From positions 9,300,001-9,364,000 of the forward strand of contig NZ_JACCBA010000001.1 in NCBI RefSeq assembly GCF_013409365.1: a stretch of 64,000 bases of DNA, written 5' to 3'. The translations under genes were made by a program, and so were the position numbers. The notes below the pieces were generated by a model, which did no database searches, was not told where the DNA came from, and saw only the letters and a list, made by a program, of their open reading frames with translations. The DNA comes from Actinomadura luteofluorescens (GTDB lineage: Bacteria; Actinomycetota; Actinomycetes; Streptosporangiales; Streptosporangiaceae). Positions 60,852 through 64,000 of this stretch are shown here, piece by piece; position 1 is the stretch's first letter, and every line of letters begins with the position of its first letter.

Positions 60852-61457
60852 GTGGCGGTGAGCAGCGGCGAGGGCAAGGCGACCCCCGACAGGCGCGTGG
60901 CGTCCCGCCGTGCCGGAGAGCAGGGTCTGCTCTTCGACACCCAGGTGTCGGTGCCGCCGGAGGATGTCGGCTACCGCGGCCCGACGGCGTGCGCCGCGGC
61001 GGGGATCACCTACCGGCAGCTCGACTACTGGGCCCGCACGAAGCTGGTCGAGCCCAGCGTGCGGTCGGCGCAGGGGTCCGGCAGCCAGCGGCTGTACAGC
61101 TTCCGCGACGTCCTGGTCCTGAAGGTCGTCAAGCGGCTCCTGGACACCGGCGTCTCGCTGCAGCAGATACGCACGGCCGTCTCCCACCTGCGCGACCGCG
61201 GCGTCCAGGACCTCGCCCAGATCACCCTGATGAGCGACGGCGTCAGCGTCTACGAGTGCACCTCGCCCGACGAGGTCGTCGACCTCCTCCAGGGCGGGCA
61301 GGGCGTGTTCGGCATCGCGCTCGGACGGGTGTGGCAGGAGGTGGAGGGCAGTCTGGCGGAGCTGCCCGCTGAACGCGCCTCCACCGGCGACGACGACCCC
61401 GCCGGACAGCACCACGACGAACTGGCCGACCGGCGGCGCGCCCGCCGCACCGGCTGA
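60852..61457 (+). CDS. MerR-family transcriptional regulator (Rv1830-like)
   Basis: 201 aa. The helix-turn-helix lies at residues 43-100 (GPTACAAAGITYRQLDYWAR, RLYSFRDVLVLKVVKRLLDT) rather than at the extreme N-terminus; the C-terminus is an acidic low-complexity tail. GTG 60852 has GGAGG 5 nt upstream. Last gene of the FHA-MerR-BFN-MerR cluster; homologues control growth and cell-division genes in mycobacteria. Convergent with the flippase-like gene (9-bp gap). Confidence 0.93.
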   Translation: MAVSSGEGKATPDRRVASRRAGEQGLLFDTQVSVPPEDVGYRGPTACAAAGITYRQLDYWARTKLVEPSVRSAQGSGSQRLYSFRDVLVLKVVKRLLDTGVSLQQIRTAVSHLRDRGVQDLAQITLMSDGVSVYECTSPDEVVDLLQGGQGVFGIALGRVWQEVEGSLAELPAERASTGDDDPAGQHHDELADRRRARRTG

Positions 61458-61466
61458 GGCCGGGCC

Positions 61467-63941
61467 TCAGAGCGCCTCCTTGCGCTGCAGGAAGGCGAAC
61501 GCCCCCCACCCCGGCAGGACCGGCAGCCACAGCGTCAGGAGCCGGTAGAGCAGCACCGCCGACGTGGCCGTCTCCGCCGTCAGCCCCGAGATCGTCAACG
61601 CCAGCGTGAGCGCGCCCTCGACGGCCCCGAGCCCGCCCGGCGTCGGCGCCGCCGACCCGACCGCGTTGGCGGTGAGGAACACCAGCACCACCGTCGTCCA
61701 CGGCAGCGACCCGCCGAACGCCCGGACCGACGCGTCGAGGCACAGCGTGAACGCCAGCGTCAGCAGCAGGGTTCCGCCCATCCCGGTGGACAGCTTCTTC
61801 GGCGACTGCAGCACGTCCACCAGGCGCGGCACCACGCCGGAGAACATGGCCCTCAGCCGGGAGGCGACCACCCTCCGCACCCGCGGCACCGTCAGCGCGA
61901 GCCCCGCGAGCAGCCCCAGGCCGAGCACCGCGAGGACGATCGTCCGGGACGGGGCCAGGTCCTGCGTCGCCTTCGCCGTCGAACCGGTCAGGAACCCGAA
62001 CAGCACCAGCAGCAGGATGTGGGTGACCATCCCCACGAGCTGGGAGGCGCCCACGCTCGCGACGGCGAGGGCGGGCCGGACGCCCGAGCGCTGCAGGTAG
62101 CGCGTGTTGACGGCGACGCCGCCTACGGCCGCCGGCGCGACCAGCTTCACGAACGACGCCGCCAGCTGCACCAGGACCGTCCGCCACAGCGGCAGCCGCT
62201 CGGGGACGAACCCCATCAGCATGAACGCGGCGGCGACATAGGTGAGCGCCGCCGCCCCGAGGGCCGCCGCCACCCAGTGCCAGCTCGCCGTGGCCGCCAG
62301 ACGGCCGATGTCCAGGCTCGTCACCTGCGGGATGACGATGTACGCCGCGACCGACAGCGCCACGATGCTGACGATGGTCCGGGGCCGGAACCGCTCCAGC
62401 TTGGCCGGGGGCGCCTCCGTCTCCGGCTTCAGCCGGACGATCTGCTCCCGGATGCGGGTCAGCAGGTCCTTGTGGCGCCGCAGCGCGGTGCGGGTCTCCC
62501 GCGACAGCGCCACCCGCTGGAGCAGCGGCACCGCCCCGCCGAGGGCCTCCTCGCCCAGCACCGGCGCCGCGGTCCGCACCGCCCGCTCCGGCCCCGTGCG
62601 CAGCGCCAGGGTCGTGAGCAGCTGCGCGAGGTCCAGGCGCAGCGCCAGGTCGCCGGCCGCGGTCTCCCCGGACCGCAGGTCGGTGAGGTAGGCGAGGCCG
62701 TCGTCGCCGACCAGGACCGCCTCGCCCTCCAGCCGCCGGTGCGCGAGCCGCCCCGCCTGCAGGGACCGGAACTGCCGCCACACGTCCGCCAGCAGCTCGT
62801 CGGTGACCTCCCCGTCGGGGACGTCCCCGAGCCGCCGCCCCGGGACGTGCTCGTAGGCCAGCAGCGCCGCCTCGGTGCCGACCTCGCACGTGCCGACGAG
62901 CCGCGGCGTCCGGGCGCCCGCGGCGTCCACCGCGTACGCCATCAGCGACTCCAGTTCCAGGGACCGGCGCAGCGACCGCAGCGTCCGCCCCGTCGTGGCG
63001 CCGCGCAGCCGCAGCAGCCGCCAGACCCGGTACAGCAGCCCGGCGGTCTGCTGGTCGCGGTCCAGGACGCGGACCTCGATGTCCCAGTCGCCGTGCGCCC
63101 CCCGGCCCGCCGGGAGCCGGGCGCCGTACCCGTCCTGGGGGCAGGAGGCGAGGGCGACGCCGTAGCGGCGGCTCTCGTCGGCGGCGTGCGCGTCGTCCAG
63201 GCGCGCCCCCCGCTGCGGGCGCAGGCCGAGCCGTTCGAGCGCGGCCACCACGGCCGCGCCGGACGGGCGCGGGTTCGGCGTCCCGACCGCGTAGAGGGTG
63301 CCGTGGCCGATGGCGCGGCCCAGCAGGTAGGTGGCCGCCAGCGCGGCGACGGAGGCGTAGGACGCGGTCAGCCCCGTCAGCGCCGCCAGCCCGATCATGG
63401 TCCAGGTCGCGGCCTGCCAGCGGGCGCGGCCCGCCATCCCGACCGCGCTGACGAACGCGATCACCGGGGCGATGTCGGTGTGCACCGGCGCGGTCTCGGT
63501 GCCGCCCCAGATCAGCGAGTCGAGCACGCCGCCCGGCGCGGCCCGCACCACCAGGTCGTCCAGGCCCACCGTGACGCCGAAGGCGATCATCGCGGCCAGC
63601 AGGGCGATCGCGACGCGCATGCCGTCCTTGTGGAACAGCCGCTCGATCGCGAACGCGATCGGGACGGCCAGCACCCCGAAGCTGGACACCAGCGTCGCCA
63701 GCGTCAGCAGCGGCCGCGGCGCGTGCGCGGTGCCCTGCGCGATGTCGGTCTGCAGGCCGTGGGTCGTCTGCTGCGCGATCGACACCAGCAGCATCACCGC
63801 CGCCAGCCCCACCACGGACGCCGCGAACCGGATGGCGTCGGAGGGCCGGCGGATCCGGTACGGCTGGGCGGGCTCGTCGACGGGCGCGGCCGCGGCGGCG
63901 CCCTGCGCCGGGCGCACCGCGCCGTCGTGGGTCTGTGTCAC
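61467..63941 (-). CDS. Large membrane protein: kinase-like domain fused to a lysylphosphatidylglycerol-synthase-type flippase (UPF0104)
   Basis: 824 aa. Residues 35-220 have about six hydrophobic helices; residues 300-440 are soluble with kinase-like features (LLAYEHVPGRRLGDVPDGE, DVWRQFRSLQAGRLAHRRL, GDDGLAYLTDL) lacking a full catalytic set; residues 490-824 are an LPG_synthase_TM/UPF0104 region with eight helices (LPLWRTVLVQLAASFVKLVA, VNTRYLQRSGVRPALAVASV, GSAAPTPGGLGAVEGAL). GTG 63941. Probably a lipid translocase; the middle domain might sense or phosphorylate a lipid-linked glycan (inference). Confidence 0.85.
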   Translation of the reverse strand: MTQTHDGAVRPAQGAAAAAPVDEPAQPYRIRRPSDAIRFAASVVGLAAVMLLVSIAQQTTHGLQTDIAQGTAHAPRPLLTLATLVSSFGVLAVPIAFAIERLFHKDGMRVAIALLAAMIAFGVTVGLDDLVVRAAPGGVLDSLIWGGTETAPVHTDIAPVIAFVSAVGMAGRARWQAATWTMIGLAALTGLTASYASVAALAATYLLGRAIGHGTLYAVGTPNPRPSGAAVVAALERLGLRPQRGARLDDAHAADESRRYGVALASCPQDGYGARLPAGRGAHGDWDIEVRVLDRDQQTAGLLYRVWRLLRLRGATTGRTLRSLRRSLELESLMAYAVDAAGARTPRLVGTCEVGTEAALLAYEHVPGRRLGDVPDGEVTDELLADVWRQFRSLQAGRLAHRRLEGEAVLVGDDGLAYLTDLRSGETAAGDLALRLDLAQLLTTLALRTGPERAVRTAAPVLGEEALGGAVPLLQRVALSRETRTALRRHKDLLTRIREQIVRLKPETEAPPAKLERFRPRTIVSIVALSVAAYIVIPQVTSLDIGRLAATASWHWVAAALGAAALTYVAAAFMLMGFVPERLPLWRTVLVQLAASFVKLVAPAAVGGVAVNTRYLQRSGVRPALAVASVGASQLVGMVTHILLLVLFGFLTGSTAKATQDLAPSRTIVLAVLGLGLLAGLALTVPRVRRVVASRLRAMFSGVVPRLVDVLQSPKKLSTGMGGTLLLTLAFTLCLDASVRAFGGSLPWTTVVLVFLTANAVGSAAPTPGGLGAVEGALTLALTISGLTAETATSAVLLYRLLTLWLPVLPGWGAFAFLQRKEAL

Positions 63942-64000
63942 GCCGTACCGCCGCCCTGACCATCCGCCATCGTGATCAGCGTCCCAGACCCGGCGGCGCG

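Overview
The window is about 72-75% G+C with short intergenic gaps, many GTG/TTG starts, 4-nt start/stop overlaps and conserved actinobacterial gene neighbourhoods (DUF881-small basic protein-DUF881-FHA-MerR-BFN-MerR). It looks like chromosome of a filamentous actinomycete, most likely Actinomadura or a close relative; the genus is inference. No rRNA, tRNA, CRISPR array or phage genes were found.

Layout. 0-6.7 kb: 5' end of an aldo/keto reductase, a large HEAT-like repeat protein, a stand-alone paaZ and a LysR regulator. 6.7-12.9 kb: a coupled minus-strand operon (ALDH, FAD amine oxidase, amino-acid dehydrogenase) divergent from a fused 2-oxoacid dehydrogenase E1; together they could form a pipecolate/lysine to glutaryl-CoA route. 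12.9-17.5 kb: a branched-chain-type ABC importer (livK, livH, fused livM-livG, livF). 17.6-27.2 kb: a hydroxyproline catabolic cluster: ornithine-cyclodeaminase-family reductase, XRE-cupin regulator, three-subunit D-hydroxyproline dehydrogenase, DHDPS-type deaminase, 4-hydroxyproline epimerase, APC permease and 2-oxoglutarate semialdehyde dehydrogenase. Two identical-arm inverted repeats (CGTTCG-N6-CGAACG) lie just downstream of putative -10 boxes in front of the regulator and of the dehydrogenase operon.

27.2-41.8 kb: succinate-semialdehyde dehydrogenase, lactonase, pgi, an EF-hand protein, an ascorbate-type PTS (IIC-IIB-IIA) with a SIS protein and a GntR/UTRA regulator whose divergent promoter carries a DasR-like site, an unrecognised secreted protein, an AraC-controlled pair, a metallophosphoesterase and a TetR regulator. 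Two copies of a structured 155-nt noncoding repeat lie at 29.8 and 41.0 kb.

41.99-43.41 kb: an IS110-family element inserted in the last codons of thiC. Its left noncoding end folds into two loops whose four guide segments match the two insertion flanks and the two element ends, so a bridge RNA and its target can be read directly. thiC keeps its upstream TPP riboswitch, but its stop codon now comes from the IS and its probable terminator is stranded on the far side.

45.3-64 kb: a membrane protein, an orphan histidine kinase, a pgsA-type phosphatidyltransferase and a nucleotidyltransferase/degenerate phosphomannomutase fusion, then four accessory genes (class V aminotransferase, ABCG-type transporter, MocR regulator, LysE exporter), then the conserved DUF881/FHA/MerR/BFN/MerR cluster (without gcvH), ending in a large flippase-like membrane protein.
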